64,000 bases of DNA from Toxotes chatareus (GCA_016801885.1 CM028897.1:14384501-14448500), one strand, 5' to 3'; shown: positions 1 to 13,497, counted from the first letter of the stretch. Translations and numbers: made by a program. The notes: generated from the letters alone by a model not told the origin.

Positions 1-884
1 GTTGAGTTTTTCAAATATCATTTTTCAATGTTTTGACTTCCACAAATGAAAATCTGGTCACATCCCTCTTTCACTGGTGTAGTGGTAGAGCTTTAGAAGT
101 GGATATCTGAAAACCCACACGCACTCAACCAAAACCATCTGCATAATTACCACTAGATGAAAGTGAGCAAAAAAAGGGTTTTTTGTGCATTGGCTGAACT
201 GACTCTTTAATGTGAGTGCCACACCAATTTGTGATTTGAGTTTTTCCAATTCAAATGTGTTCTGTTAGCTCGCAGATGTGTTTAAGACTGTGCTTAACCT
301 TTCCCATTGCCTGGACATGCAAGGTTAGAGTTCTGTGTTTTGCAAAGACCTGATCAGCTGGAGAGCAGCCAGGGCCCGGCAGGCCGAGTACCTTTGGTTT
401 GTCTGAGGCACGGGTCCACAAATCATGTCCTCGAGGCCACGGGTTTGCAGGGTTCTTATTCTGCTGAGTTGTTTTCATTCTGACAGAGCCTGTTTAGACC
501 TGGACACAGTTGAATACAATTAGCCAATTCATAGCATAAAGTAATGAGGAGAAGAAGAACAAGAATACCCTAAACCCTAAGTACCTCATTTGAGAAGTAG
601 TGTTTGGGACTTGCCCATAGGGTCTTGGGGCTTTGCATCAGAAAATTTAGTTTGACAGCAGAGAAAGCCCTTTAGTTTAGACATATGACAGGAAAGTCTA
701 GACTGTACATACCAGAGGATACATTCTAGAGGATTATAGAACTAGATTTGATCTAGGGAGGCAGATTCAAGGGACATGAAGACTCCAGGGGAACCACCTT
801 TTTATAAATGGATTATACAGCTAGGTAGGCTAAGTCATTTGAAAACATCTCATTCAGAATGACAGGAACCTATAGAAAGTCGGA

Positions 885-966
885 CACTATATATATATAT
901 AGGATATATATATATAGTGTATATATATATAGGATGATCCACTATATGTGTGTGTGTGTGTGTGTG

Positions 967-1002
<36 letters not shown>

Positions 1003-1014
1003 GTGGATCATCCT
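885..1014. repeat. TA tract followed by a perfect GT/CA palindrome
   Basis: Alternating TA runs at about 888-930 lead into a perfect 84-bp inverted repeat at 931-1014. The outer arms are unique sequence (AGGATGATCCACTATA and its reverse complement). The inner arms are GT repeats on the left and CA repeats on the right, meeting at a central TATA. A single strand could fold into one long hairpin. Confidence 0.9.
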
Positions 1015-2238
1015 GCTTATCATTATTCAGGTGCATTGTTAGTAAAAGTCAAGGCTCATTTTTGAGAACACGTGACACTAGCAACAAAACAAAACAACAA
1101 AACTTCAGTTTTACAAAATATTAATGTTTGTATCTCTGCTTATTCTCTCTCACTGAATGGGGTGATGCAGCAAAAACATTTTTCACTCCATTAGGAACAG
1201 CTTGATTGAGAATACTGTGAGCAGAGGATTCTCAGGTAAAATCTGCACCATCTGCCCCATGGTCAGAGGGGAACCAGAAATCATTGTAACACTGAATATC
1301 TCTCATCCAATCACTAAATAAATGCGAAAATAAATGAATGCGTGCTCAACGCATCACTGTATGTTTTCTGATAAATGTCCCATCCCCTCCCTCCCTGCCC
1401 CTGTTTTGTTTAGGTCCTCTGAGTGAAGCACTTACTGAACCGCTCCAGCTGAGAGGCTTGTTGTTAACAGTGAGGTGCTGCTCCCAGGTGTGAATGTGTC
1501 TATGAGTGCGAAAAACAGGCTACATTCTCAGCAAACCTTGCCTGAGCAAATCAAATTTTAGAAAAAAATATGTAGGTAGTAGAAGATTAACGTCTTATTT
1601 TAACAAACCTGGCTGCTGGGATTAACGTCTTCCAGCCAGCGTCAGCAGCTTCACAAATGCAACCTTATACCTTATACTTCACAGTAAATGCATTTACAAT
1701 GAGACCAACGCACACGGACATGCAAAGATACACACAAAACTGTTAAAATACGCAAAAGACAAGGGGAGAGAAAGACTGTAAGAGTGCTGGAAGAGCACAA
1801 AAAGCGAGCGAGACAGTAAAGTGGAGCAGGTGGGAGGAAAGAGAAGAGATAAGACTGATAGAACAAAAAGTAGTAAAATGCATGCAGAGAGGAATCATTA
1901 ATCTTAGAGATGCCCCTTCCTCTCTTGTTCTAAATTGCCTGCTATTTATAGGCTGTCATCGGGTCTGCACCCGGGTTGTCGAAAATGTTCTCATTGGTCT
2001 AGTGAGAGGTCAGGGGTCAAGTGATTTAACTCCAATCGCAGACTGTGTGTCTCTTATGTGTGTGTGTATGTATGTGAGGGAGAAAAAGAGAGAGAGAATG
2101 TGTGAAATGATTTAACTCTGCTCTGAATGTGTGTCTCCTGCGGCTTCATTATCCAAGCAGGAGAATCACACACTGAGGCCGCAGAATCACCTTTTAATGG
2201 GACTATTTTCAGCAAAATGGAAAGGAATGAGATAAGGC

Positions 2239-2266
2239 AACACACACACACACACACACACACACT
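2239..2266. repeat. CA microsatellite
   Basis: A near-perfect CA dinucleotide run. Similar short CA/GT runs occur at about 3150-3174, 3619-3638, 10703-10724, 13780-13799, 34629-34649, 36851-36867, 38045-38065, 46051-46067, 46192-46208, 47421-47451, 47516-47539, 51725-51740, 55768-55798 and 57219-57240. Confidence 0.9.
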
Positions 2267-5200
2267 CCAGTGAAATAAGACATTTACAATCAGCAACAAT
2301 GCGACATTCTTTACAGAGACATTAGGGTTTTTCAGCTCGCTGTGCTGTTGGTAAACTAACCAGTAACAGAGCTTGTCTGAAGCATCCCCGTGAAAGGTCA
2401 CCATGGAATTTACAAAGCAGCAGGGTCCAACAGGACTGTGTCTCCACATGTTCTTGACAAAAGGCCTCATCTTTACCATGCAGGCATGAGAGAGCTATTA
2501 ATCTTCTCATCTGCATCTCTAAGTGTAAATGAGTAATGAATAGCTTCATTCATTCATCTTAAAATCTCAAACTATTCTTTTAAAAGAAAAAATATGCAAT
2601 ATATAAATAAATAAATTAACTAAATCCTCAGAATCAGCCAGAATAAGTGAAAAAACCTATATTGTGTCATTAACTTGTAAGAACATTCAGTATTATGTCC
2701 AAATTAGGAACAGACTGACAATGAGTCAGAATATGTCATGAATATCTGTTTCTGCATCACTTTGTTGTTGTTTTTTTCCTCGCACTACTTTCTGCTGTAG
2801 AAATATCCCAATAGAGAGCGCCATTTAACTTGTTTAGTTTTAAAATAATAAAACCACAGTGTCAACCCTGCTAAATTTCCAGTAAACATCCAGAGCCCAA
2901 CAGCTCAATACAAAGAGATTTAAAAAAAAAAAAGCAAAAAAAAAAAGCAATGCGATTGCAATGGGATCACATGAGCTGCGACACCCATTCTGACCTAGGA
3001 TGAGTACTCAGTACTCACAGATCGGACCACGCCCGTCTTCACCCATCCTCGGCCTTCATTTTGATCTCAGCTACACACCCGTACACAGTGACAAAACCTG
3101 TCCGCCACAGTGGTAGCTCCCACTACAGTAGATGTCACATATGCCATGATCACACACACACACACACACACACAAACCCACATGCAGCCTTAAAAAGTTT
3201 CCAGCTTCCTCATCAGTGTCACAGCTTAGTTCTATGCCGAGCTCAGGCTGCCAGTGTCCTGCAGGGACAGTCGTTGTCACGACAACCAGAGCGCATGTGA
3301 CGGCCAGTCAGATGAAAACCCTCGGCCCACGTCAGGTCCCATGACGTCTGCACTTCGCTCGCAATAAATAAATTTTTTGAGAGTGAGAGAGTACGTGTGT
3401 GTATGCTGGGTAACCACATGCCTGTTGGCCTTGGTGTCCATCTTGACCATGTCATCGTATGCTGACCTGTCACTGGTGATGGTATGTGACACCCCTCTGC
3501 CCTCTGTGCGTATGTTCTTTCTTTAAAGGGATTTAGGTCTCATGTGCATTACATTGTCTGTGCATGGCTCAGAAAATGTGAAAATGTGGACAATTTTATG
3601 TTTATGTGTAAGCGTCAGTGTGTGTGTGTGTGTGTGTTTTTGTGTGTTCTCCAGCCTGCAGGACCTGTGGAAAGTGGCAGCCTGTTTGTTTTGTGGTTGT
3701 CATTGATTATGTGGACGATGATGTTGCTTTAATTGCGTCTATGAAAATGTATCCTGACAGCATGACCAGTCTGAATTTAGAACTGAAATTAATTACACGA
3801 TGTGGAAAGTTTGCTCCTTATTTGACCTCAAAGACTGCAAGGCGAAAACTAGGACACCACTGTAAGTACACATAAGTGCACACACACAGAAACACACACA
3901 CACTCAGCAGATTCATGTCAACCTGTCAAAAGCACATTGAGAAACATGTTTGATGTTGTATAAATGTGAAATAAGTGCAGTTTGGCGCTTTCATTGTTCC
4001 CACTGCTTTGTGAACAAGGTCAAGAAATCGATCTCACACTTGACACTATGCTCTTATTTTGTGGATTTAAGACACACTTACACTCTTAAACTGGCCAAGA
4101 TTCAGTTGATGTTTGTTACCAGTTTTTCACCACAGTATTGAGTTGTAACAAATGCTCACCTTTGTCTACTTCTGGTCAAAAAAAAAAAAAAAAAAGACAG
4201 GTTTCCAGTCGTATCTGAGTAAAATTATCCTCTTGATAGCTGTACGCTGTAGCTGCTAGAGCTAACATTAGCTTCACAGAGTGACAGGAAGAGTTTCTGT
4301 TCAGCTGTAAAACATGAAGATCCCAATTCAGAACTTGACGGGGAGGTTCTGACTGTAAAATGTCTACACTCTCCGGCAAAGGCTGTCCACCAAATTCTGG
4401 AATCTAGCTGCTGGGATGTACCCCCAATGATACCAGCCCAAACTATGCAACAATACAGGGTTTGTGTAATTGAATATTTAATCACCTGTACCGGACCAGT
4501 ACCAGTCTGCCTGACTCATTGATCCTTTATCTGATCCTTTATGAGGTTTAAGTTATAATCTATGGCCCCGACCATGGCTCTGAAACATCAGCCGCTTACA
4601 GTTTTGTGTATTGATGAATCCATGGCGCTGTCCTTGGTGCTGAAGTGGGAGATGGATTTGTGCCTTTTTCTCTCAGCCCCTCCCTTCTGTCAGTTTTTCC
4701 ATGGACCTATCTCTATCCTGGATCCTGAATACTCAATCCTATTACTATATTGTAGTCTGTAGTCTTTTTGTAGAGACACACTGCTGCCTGAAAGGAATAA
4801 TATAGGAATACTTCCTATAATATTCCTTTAATATCAGTCAGCAGTGTCTGTGCTGCTGAATGTACAATATATTAAATATACTGAAACATGCTTAAATATT
4901 TCTGTTTGCTCTCACTGTCACAAAGCCACAGGACAAAAGCAGCCCCTGCAATTTCACACATAATGTTATACAGGCAGCACAACATGCTGCTGTAGTGTTT
5001 ACCTGATACCTGATCATTTGGACCACTGAATCATTTAAGTGGTTCAAGGAGTGACATGAGTGAGTACCCACAAACCCAACTTTTATTTCAACCAAAATAC
5101 ATCCATGCAAGTCCTCCATGTATTTGCTTTAGTTTATACATATCCATACATTATTGGCTACATAGCTAAACTATAATACAACTACATTTTCCAACTAAAC

Positions 5201-5481
5201 TGTAACCAAAGAGCCTAAGGTGCATCACACCACCCTCCGGGTTAGACTGAAACTCAGGCTCATCTGTATGTAGCCAAAGTGTGAGACACTTGAAGTGACG
5301 AATGTTAATGGGGCCATAGTGTATCAGAGTGATGTTTGTTCTGTAGGAAATTGTTCTTGGCTGATCATAAATGGTGCAAAGGGTCATTTTGTAGTTTGGC
5401 TGCTTAGAGCTCATTATTCAGGATCAGTTGTCACTTCAGCAGGTGAACATGATTGTCATAGGCTAAGAATAAGTCTGTATA

Positions 5482-5549
5482 TCCCTCCGTCTTGCAGTCA
5501 GTCTTTCCTTTCATCTCCCTCCGCCTTGCAGTCAGTCTTTCCTTTCATC
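5482..5549. repeat. 34-bp tandem duplication, two copies
   Basis: Two adjacent 34-bp units (5482-5515 and 5516-5549) differ at one base (CCGTCTTG versus CCGCCTTG). The pyrimidine-rich unit contains the core TTGCAGTCAGTCTTTCC. No coding role is apparent. Confidence 0.85.
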
Positions 5550-7094
5550 CTTCCTCGCTTTATTCTTGCATTTTTCTCCTCTGCTCCCTATCTCACTCTA
5601 AACTCTTCTTCTACATTTGTGAATTCATTGTCTTCCACATCCCTGCAATCTACACTCTGCACAGAGCTTTCGGAGCTTATCTCCTTCAAGGACAATAAAC
5701 CAATAAAGCAATGTCACACACATAGCTTGCACAAATAGCAACTGAACATACATATTCAAGCATGACTCTTCCCACTGTCTCTTCAATTTAAAGACAAATA
5801 TGCACACGTGCACTACTTTAAAAGGTACAGCACTGCCTCCTAATGACCGTGTTGTGTGTGTGTCTACATGAAAACAACTCCTCTGGATCAAGGCGCAAGG
5901 TGTTACTTTTTCTTCATATTTTTCAAGATATGTGTTTCTACCTCTCAGACAGACATATTCCTGTCGATAACTATACTGCATTTTTTTCCCCAACTTTTCA
6001 TATACTTTCTGCCAGTGAGGGTGAGTGAAGGGGAAAGCTATGGAATCTACCTAGCACACACACATCCCCCCCTATAGGCTATAGGTGATAGGCTGCATGT
6101 TCCCATAGCGGCTGCTGCTGTTGCTGCTCTTGTAGTTGTTGTTGATGCTGTTATTTTAGCTTTCATTTGGATAGAACCTTCTGGGGATGGTGAGCTGAAT
6201 CAAATATTCATGATAGCAAAGAAAGGAAACATCAAATTCTACAAGCCTACTCCCAGCACCACAGTGTGCACACATGCACTTACTGTGTGGCAGGGAAAAG
6301 AGAACGAGAGAAATAAAACGTGCATCTGTTACTGTGTGTAATCCATGATTTTTACCCCTACAGGTAAGCTGATTAGTCTTAGACAATACAATCATTCTGT
6401 GACTGTGAGTTTTAAAGTGGGAAATGTTCCTTTGTAGGGTTAGGGTTAGTTTTACTATTAGAAAAAAAAGATTGTTTTTCCTTCCATTCATAATAAACTG
6501 AAATAAACTTCTGACTCACCACTGTGTATTATCTGTCAAGAAACAAATCTTGATCTTTTTGATTTCCATGTCCATATCTCTCTGCTCAGAGGATCTGAAA
6601 AAAATGAGGCTTTTACATTTAATGTTTTACTTCTGAAAGCTCGCTTTTTGAAATATTAATGCTAAATCTTGTCAAACAAGGATGTTGCATTAACGTTCTT
6701 AACCAAGTAGCCTGCTTGCCTCTCCCCCTTTCTTTCTTTTACCCCCATGCTTGTGTTTTATTTTTTCAAAGCAGGTAGGGTAAGGCAGGATTAAAATGGA
6801 CCACTTAATTATTGCCTGTGGTGTCTGAGAAGCTCCATTTCAAAAATACAGTACTGTACCCACAATGACTGCATTGCACAGATGATACAGAAATAACCAC
6901 TCTACAGAGCGGATACTAGCTCACAAAATTAAACAACAAAACACAACAGGTAAATCAAGAATTCAGCAGAACAAATCTATAAATGAAAAGTGTGATATGA
7001 CAAGTGAAATGAAATTGTGACATTTATTTTCTTGCTTTCCAGAATGGATGCATATAGCAAGCTACAGTGCACTGAAGCAATCAGATTTTAAAAC

Positions 7095-7205
7095 AACAAA
7101 AAAACTGAGTTAGCTATGTCTGTCTCCAGTCTTTATGATAAGCTGAGCTAAACAACTGCTGGCTCCAACTTGATGCTGGAAGAACAGATGTGAGAGTGGT
7201 ATCAA
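7095..7205 (-). repeat. Teleost dispersed repeat, family A, inverted fragment
   Basis: Read on the minus strand, this resembles the copies at about 11.26, 13.5, 33.6 and 50.2 kb. It contains GATGAAGATTGATACCACT, a GGAGCCAGCAG block and a degenerate TTAGCTCAGCTTATCATAAAG block, in the order seen in the other copies. It is a partial, diverged copy of a non-coding interspersed element common in percomorph genomes; the family is recognised from memory. Confidence 0.6.
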
Positions 7206-9099
7206 TCTTCATCTAACACTTGCAAACAAGTGTCTGAAGTGTCTTGATCAGGCTTACAGTAAGTCAGGAAAATGAGAATGTGAAACTTGACTTAAAGTTG
7301 TTCTGCTCTGAGACTTGACTTTCAGGAGACGCAACAAGACTGACAATTTAACAGCTAAACAACATGATTGGTTTAGTCTGAACAGACGAAATTGCCATTG
7401 TGTTTCATTTAAGTCTCACTGGAGCCAGGCTACAGTACATCAAACATGTAGTCATAGTCATATATATGCATATATGTACATATATATACACACACACATA
7501 TACACTCTCTGATGGTCATTTAAAGTTGGATTAAAGCATCTCTCTTTTCACATCCAAGCCAAAGCAGTTGGATGAGAAAAGAGAGGAAGAGATAATGACA
7601 GAGGGATAAAAAGAAATATGTAAGAGAGGATAGCGTATGAGAATTTGTGTATATTTCTTCCAATAATTTATTTTAAAATTCCAATTTAACTTTTTGAATT
7701 CATTTAAGTTACACATAGGTAAAAAGTGTGAATGTTTTGGTAACTTATTATTATCTATCATAAAATTGATTTTACTGAAGTTTACAATAAATTGTTTCTA
7801 CAAAACTCTCCATTCAAGGGTTTATATACAAAGTAAAACATCACAACCTGCCCACATGCAGCAGCAGAAGAACAAGAACTTTTCTTGTTGTCACCTGTAC
7901 CGGACCAGTGCTATTTATTAGGATTTGTGTGGAGTCTTTGAGGGCTACATACAATGTAAGTAACTATTTACATTGCTTAAAGTTAGGTTTTAGCTGAATG
8001 AGCACGCATGTATTGCACTATAAAAAGCAAAAGCATCGTCTGGTGTCATCCTGTAACGTTAAGTTTGCCAATTATGCAGGCACCATGAGGCCTCACGGAA
8101 GGTCTAACAGTAATGTTAATTTCAAACAACTATCACTAACATTAATGTAGGATAGGTATATGTGAGATATATTGCCAAATACTGTTTCTACTTAGTTTGC
8201 GGACTTTCTTAAAAACAACAAGCATCGTCAAACATCGTTAACGAGTCAGACATTTAATTAGCCATTCTTCCTGTGGCAGCAATACCTGGACTTTAGAAGG
8301 CAGCGTAATGTCAAAATAGGCACAACTGAAATTAGCTAGCAAAACACTAGTAGCATGGCCTCTCATCTTCGTCCACGTGTTAGTTAAAAGTTACGCTTAC
8401 TGCTAGCTTTGAAGTCACTGTTGTTGTCCCTGCATGATTGAAAAGATGAGGACATAATATATTTCTGGTGTCTCTCTCTGCAATGTGGTATCATGAAAAT
8501 GTAAATGTGTGTGTGTGTCTTGTTTTCTCTCCCCACTTTCTGTTTGAATTAGGGTAAAAAAAAAAAAAAAAGCTGTTAAATTGAAAAGAAAGATAGGACT
8601 GGCAGCACCAGCACTGCAGCAGGCTCACACCCTAAGTGGACACACCTGCCGCATCAGTTCACCAAAGCAGCTGTCCATGGACCTAGTCCGCTTTTACATT
8701 GTTTTATCAGCTTGATTTTCTTAATTTCACATGCGTATTGGATTTGAATAAGGTCATAAATAGTCTTAAGCATGCAATTAATATTTTTACATGTACAGTG
8801 AATAATTATTTTAATTTTTTTTTACAATGAGTACTTTCTTTCTCTCTTAATCAGTGTCATCAAAACACAAGAGCTAATTAAAAATACTTTTTCAGAGACT
8901 ATTGATTTAAATGTGACTGCTACACAAAAACATATGACCATTACATACTGGTATATAGTACATAATTAAATTAAATATTCTCAGTAATTTGGTTGCAAAT
9001 GAATGGCATATTCCTTAAGTCAAAGTGATCTGTCAGTCATCTTTGATACAGACAGCATTTTATGGAGATTAACAGGGATATTCACGAAATCATTTTGGC

Positions 9100-10438
9100 A
9101 CACAGAGCAGGGCATTTCACCATAGCTGGTTTGAAAAGCACAGCTGGTTAGAATATTCAGTTAACCAGAATGCAGCTTTCTGCTTCCCATGCAGAGTGTT
9201 TGGCAAAAACATCAGAAATGATAGTTTGGTCAGTAGTGGCTGCAAGGATTGGAAGAAAGCTCTGGCTATCTTCGACAAGCGTGAGAAGACACAAACACAC
9301 AAGGACAGTGTTGTCGCATGGAAAAGCTATCAGGCTACTAACAGACAAGGAAACATTGCACAGCTGATAACATCTGTAAATGCAAGTGAGATAGCAGAGA
9401 GAAGGGAGTATCTCAGGCGAATTGTCACTTCTATGTTAGGAAGACGGACTCCCTTTTTGTGGCAATGATGAAAGTGAAGAAAGCACAAATGCTGGTAATT
9501 TTCTTGCATGCATGGAGCCTTTAAAAGGAGTTTGGACTTGCAGAGCTGCAGCTGTGATGAGTGGATCCACTGGAGTTATAGAGGCATATTTCACAAAGTT
9601 CCACCCTGAGGTTATATATGTGCATTGTTATGCTCATGAGTGAAACCTAGTCTTGTGCAATACTTGCAGGGCTGTCTCTGATGCCGTGGAACTTTTCAGC
9701 TTGTTGAAGTGTGTGTATTGTTTTTTCAGCACCTCCCTAGTCCATCATCATAAGATCATAGAAGCTCAGTCCAGGCTTGGATTGTCAGCAGTCGCTGGGC
9801 ATGCCAGTTGCGATCAATTAATGCAGTTGTTGAGACATTACCTGCCATTTTGGAGTCTCTCTCTGCCATTGGATCCCCCACAGCTCTAGGTCTCAGAGAA
9901 AAGCTTTACAAATTTTCAACAGTCTATGCGCTACTGATGTTTCGGTCACTTCTGTCTGTAACTGGCAGAAGCTTTTATCTGCAAGCAAGCTGTATGTGAC
10001 ACAATGAAGGGCAAACGCACAGACGAATTTGCCACAGAGCTATATGAGAGAACTAAGGCACTGTGCCACAAACACAGTATCCCAGAACCAGATACCAAGA
10101 AAAGGCAGAAACAGATAAAAATGGGGAGTTTTGGGATTATGACAACCGTGGGTTCAGGCACTGACCTGACTAGCTCAGACACCTTGAAAAGAGAGCAGCT
10201 TTTCCCTTGTGTGGATAGAATGGTTGGTGAACTTGATCAAAGATTTTCAAGTGTAGATGCAGGGCTTCTGAAAGGGATCCAGGCATGCAGCCCTAAAACT
10301 GAGAACTTTTTGAGTGAATCACATTTGGATGAACTTGCAAAGCACTACAGCATTGACCTGAAAACAGAGGAGATTCTGGTGGCAAGAAGCTTTCTTGTCC
10401 ACAAAACAAAGGCTGGTTGTCCACCACTAAATTAATTA
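9100..10438 (+). pseudogene. Decayed hAT-type transposase (TTF zinc finger, ZMYM1-like class)
   Basis: Plus-strand fragments in several frames match the order of a TTF-type zinc finger hAT transposase. Near 9,100-9,470 there is a WLEYS motif, then a CFPCRVFG zinc-binding segment and a CKDWKKALAIFDKRE...THKDS segment. A short GNFL piece follows at about 9,498. Next come a VMSGSTGVIEAY segment (9,553-9,590) and an HCYAH segment (about 9,623). The last part, up to the stop at 10,435, is one 143-codon open frame. The region between GNFL and VMSG is far shorter than in full elements, so most of the central DUF4371-like region is deleted. The C-terminal dimerisation region is missing. Frameshifts and stops make it non-functional. 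No clear terminal inverted repeats were found. Assignment to hAT is firm; the exact subfamily is less so. Confidence 0.78.
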
Positions 10439-10699
10439 AATTAATGAGAGTAAATGAATTAATTCAAATCAATTTTTTATTTTATTTTAAATGTTACTTA
10501 TTTTAATTAAGTATGATGTGGTCAATATCCTGCTCTTTGTCACAATGCACTCTACTTCATTTTTTTAGCACAAAGTAAAATACATAATACTGATTTTTAT
10601 CGACTCAAAATACCAAGAAGTTCACTAAACTTGCAAAAAGTAGTTGGAAATTTTTTTTTTTGACTTGAATCAAGTAAGTAAGTAAGAAAGTAACAGTTT

Positions 10700-10975
10700 T
10701 TACAGTCTGTGTGTGTGTGTGTGTGGTTGTGTGGACACATTTTGGTGCAAAACCATCATTGTGAGGACATTTTGGCAGGTCTTCACTTCTAAGGGCTGTT
10801 TGATGTTTAAGACTTGGTTTTAGGTTTCAGGTTAGAATCAGGTTTAGTTTAGGTTAAGGGTAAGGGTTAGGCATTTAGTTGTGATGGTTAAGGTTAGGGA
10901 AAGGGGCTGGGGAATGCATTATATCAACGAGTGTCCTCACAGCTTCAGTAAGACAAGAATGTGTGTGTGGCCTGA
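10700..10975 (+). repeat. Teleost dispersed repeat, family B, copy 1 (flanked by GT runs)
   Basis: A segment bounded by GT repeats on both sides. It contains TGTGAGGACATTTTGGCAGG, a GGTTAAGGGTAAGGGTTAGG stretch, then GTGATGGTTAAGGTTAGG and GGGGAATG. The same ordered blocks occur in the same orientation at 43,505-43,735. The TTAGGG-like motifs are part of this element and not a telomeric array. No coding capacity. Confidence 0.7.
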
Positions 10976-11257
10976 GAGAGTGGCAGAGAGAGGGAGAGAG
11001 AGACAACAGCAACTTTAAAACAACAACCATGGAAGATTGATGCGCTGCTAATTCAGCTGCCAGCAGCTCCTCTGGCCATCAGACCCCTTTGAAACCATGT
11101 TTGACTGCACTCTAAATACAGTGGCCACTCATGCACGCAGACACTTTCACACACAAAGAATTAAACAAGACAAATATATTTTAAGTGTAAGACTACCAGA
11201 GTCTGCTGCAAATTTGCAAGTCGTTTTCATTACGATCTATTCACACTGAAACACAAA

Positions 11258-11345
11258 GGAATAGTTTGAGATTTTGTGAAATAGGTAAAGCCAGCAGCCA
11301 GTTAGGTTAGCTTAGCTTAGCATAATCAAAGGTGTATTTCTCAAT
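11258..11345 (+). repeat. Teleost dispersed repeat, family A, short copy
   Basis: Starts with AAAGGAATAGTTTGAGATTT and runs through GCCAGCAGCCAGTTAGG to TTAGCTTAGCTTAGCATAA. Block order matches the longer copies at 13.5 and 33.6 kb, with the middle section deleted. Confidence 0.65.
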
Positions 11346-13497
11346 ATTCTCTTTAACAACAAGAAAACAACTAATCTCTTCTTCTTCCTCTCTCGGTCAG
11401 CACAGAACAAAATTGTGTATCACAACCAACTTCTTGTAAGAAGTGGGAGAGAAGCAACCTGGTTACACCAGTTTTAATGTAACTCAACTCATCATTTACA
11501 TAATTTCTGTTACTTAACAACTAAATAAGTATAAATTTAATTGTAAATGCTAGTTGTTAAAGTTACTCAAGGCAAACATATTCCTGTTGGCAGTTATCCA
11601 CTGCTACACTGAGATGTCAATCAGCTTGCTATTTTGTAATTGCAAAGTTGTCTGACAACATAAATACAGCTTCATAGCAACAATTGTATTGTGTGATTGG
11701 CTGTGATTATATTTCGGGGTATGCATGATTATCTGTAATGAAAGTAACTACCATCAACAGACAAGGGCCAGTGATAAGTAAAACAGCCGCAGCTTAACAT
11801 TTGGCCAAAATTGTGCTGTGGCTGTAGGGGTGATAATGCTGGCTCACCGGTCAGTTTGTCGGCACAACAGTTTTATTAAAAGTGATATCTCAAAAAGTCA
11901 CTGTTTGATAACCCCAACCCTTAGCTAGAAACAGTGGATTTTGCTGGCTGAAATGGTTGTTTATGGTTGATGAACAGAAGAATAATCTGCATCTTGATAA
12001 GCGATTAATCGTTGTAGTACTTTATCATTCTAAAAAATCAAAATCCAAATGTTTGCTGCTTGTCATCGTCATACATGATTGTAAACTGAATATTTTGGGG
12101 TTTGGGGCTTTGGGTCAGATAAAATAAGTAATTTCAAGACATCACCTTGAATTCTGAAAAATGTGAATGGCACTTCTTCACTATTAGTTAACATTATATG
12201 GACCAACTAATCAATAATGTAAATACTAGACTTTGTTGCAGCCTTAGGGGCAGATTTCATAAGCTGTGGGTAGATAAATAATTTCTGTAAACTAAACATG
12301 AACAGGAGTAGACTCCCGCCACTTTTTAATATTTCCAGCTGCCATAATCAGCTGGTTCATAGTAGGGAAATATCGTGGATGTGCCAATTGTGAATGTAAC
12401 TTTAGTTAATAATGTGCTCATTGGTTCTGAAAGTAACACCCTGTCGCTGCTGATGGCGGTAAGCGAGTTAGCCTGAGATGCTATCATTTGCAATTCAGCT
12501 TAGAGTGAAAAAACACAGTTCAATTCATTCCTTACACTTTTCCCCTTTGTTTTTGGTTACTACAGCCCCATGCACACCACTTTGGCAGGTAGAGAAATCC
12601 ACAGCTTGATAGGCCTGCTGTGCTCTGTTGCAGTTTCTAAGGTTATGATTAGAAATCACATTCTCTGAGGACAAACACGACCCCCAGAGAATCTTAATGA
12701 TTTAGGTGATCCTCTAACTTTTCAAACTTCTAAAACTGTTGATAGGCCCTGACCTTTACAACATATGGGTAAGTCAAGATGACAATATGAATAAATAATA
12801 TGCAAAAACAATCTCAAACAGAAGGTGACTCATGCATGAAGGATTTGGTCCTGTCTTTTCTAAAAGGGTGTTTAGGTCCAGTTTATTGCCTCTGTGTTTC
12901 TACAGTATGTGTGTGTGTGTCCATCTGCTTCCACCTGTTCCAAGGTCCCTGTGTTAAATTGTTAAATATAAATACATAAATAATAAGCAGTAAGCAGGAA
13001 AAGATGTGTATAATTTATCAAATTCTCTTAGTCAAACCATTTTAAATGAGCTTCATTCTTTCAGAAAATGAATCTACAGCAGACTGCAGAAACACTGCTG
13101 TCACAGAAGTAACCCTGAAATTTTGAGGGAGAATGGAAGTAGGGCATCACCTGTGCATGTGTTTCCTTAATCAATCAAAGTATATGCAAAATATGAATAT
13201 GCCTTGGAAACATTTACACATACACATGCAATAAACCAACATACCTGCAACCTTGGCTGGTCTGGTATGCCATACTCTGTCAAGTATCCCCCTCTAGTGT
13301 TACATCATTAGAATGCAGTGCCAGCAAAACAAAGCGTGAAGTGCAGCAGGCCCATGTGAGATCAACTGTGTCCTCTCATCTGCCTGTCTGTCCATTCGTT
13401 CATCAAACAAGATATGTGACATGTCACCAGTCTCACATATCTGGGTTGATCTCTGACTCCACTGGAAAGGATGACAGAGGAATCACTAAAATGTAAC

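Larger units (their letters stand above)
1..9100. other. Intergenic or intronic DNA without a recognisable gene
   Basis: I found no exon with a recognisable protein and no run of open frames joined by good splice sites. Open frames here are short, and several consist of translated CA/GT repeats. The stretch carries microsatellites, an 84-bp palindrome (931-1014), a 34-bp tandem duplication (5482-5549), one copy of the teleost repeat family described below (about 7,095-7,205) and two exact copies of a 19-mer (4482-4500 and 7891-7909). It could be intergenic or the intron of a gene whose exons lie outside the window. Confidence 0.5.

Noticed and set aside
2054..2479. 141-codon minus-strand open frame
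   Set aside because: Much of it is translated GT/CA microsatellite (VCVCVCV and SHTYTHT runs), and no domain or splice context is visible.
3277..3492. Minus-strand frame with a protein-like stretch (SDRSAYDDMVKMDTKANRHV)
   Set aside because: The amino acid pattern looks plausible, but no family is recognised, no acceptor is clear and the frame soon runs into translated repeat.
6437..6452. GGGTTAGGGTTAG resembling a telomere repeat
   Set aside because: Only about two units, embedded in unrelated sequence. Similar motifs at 10.86 and 43.63 kb belong to a dispersed repeat.
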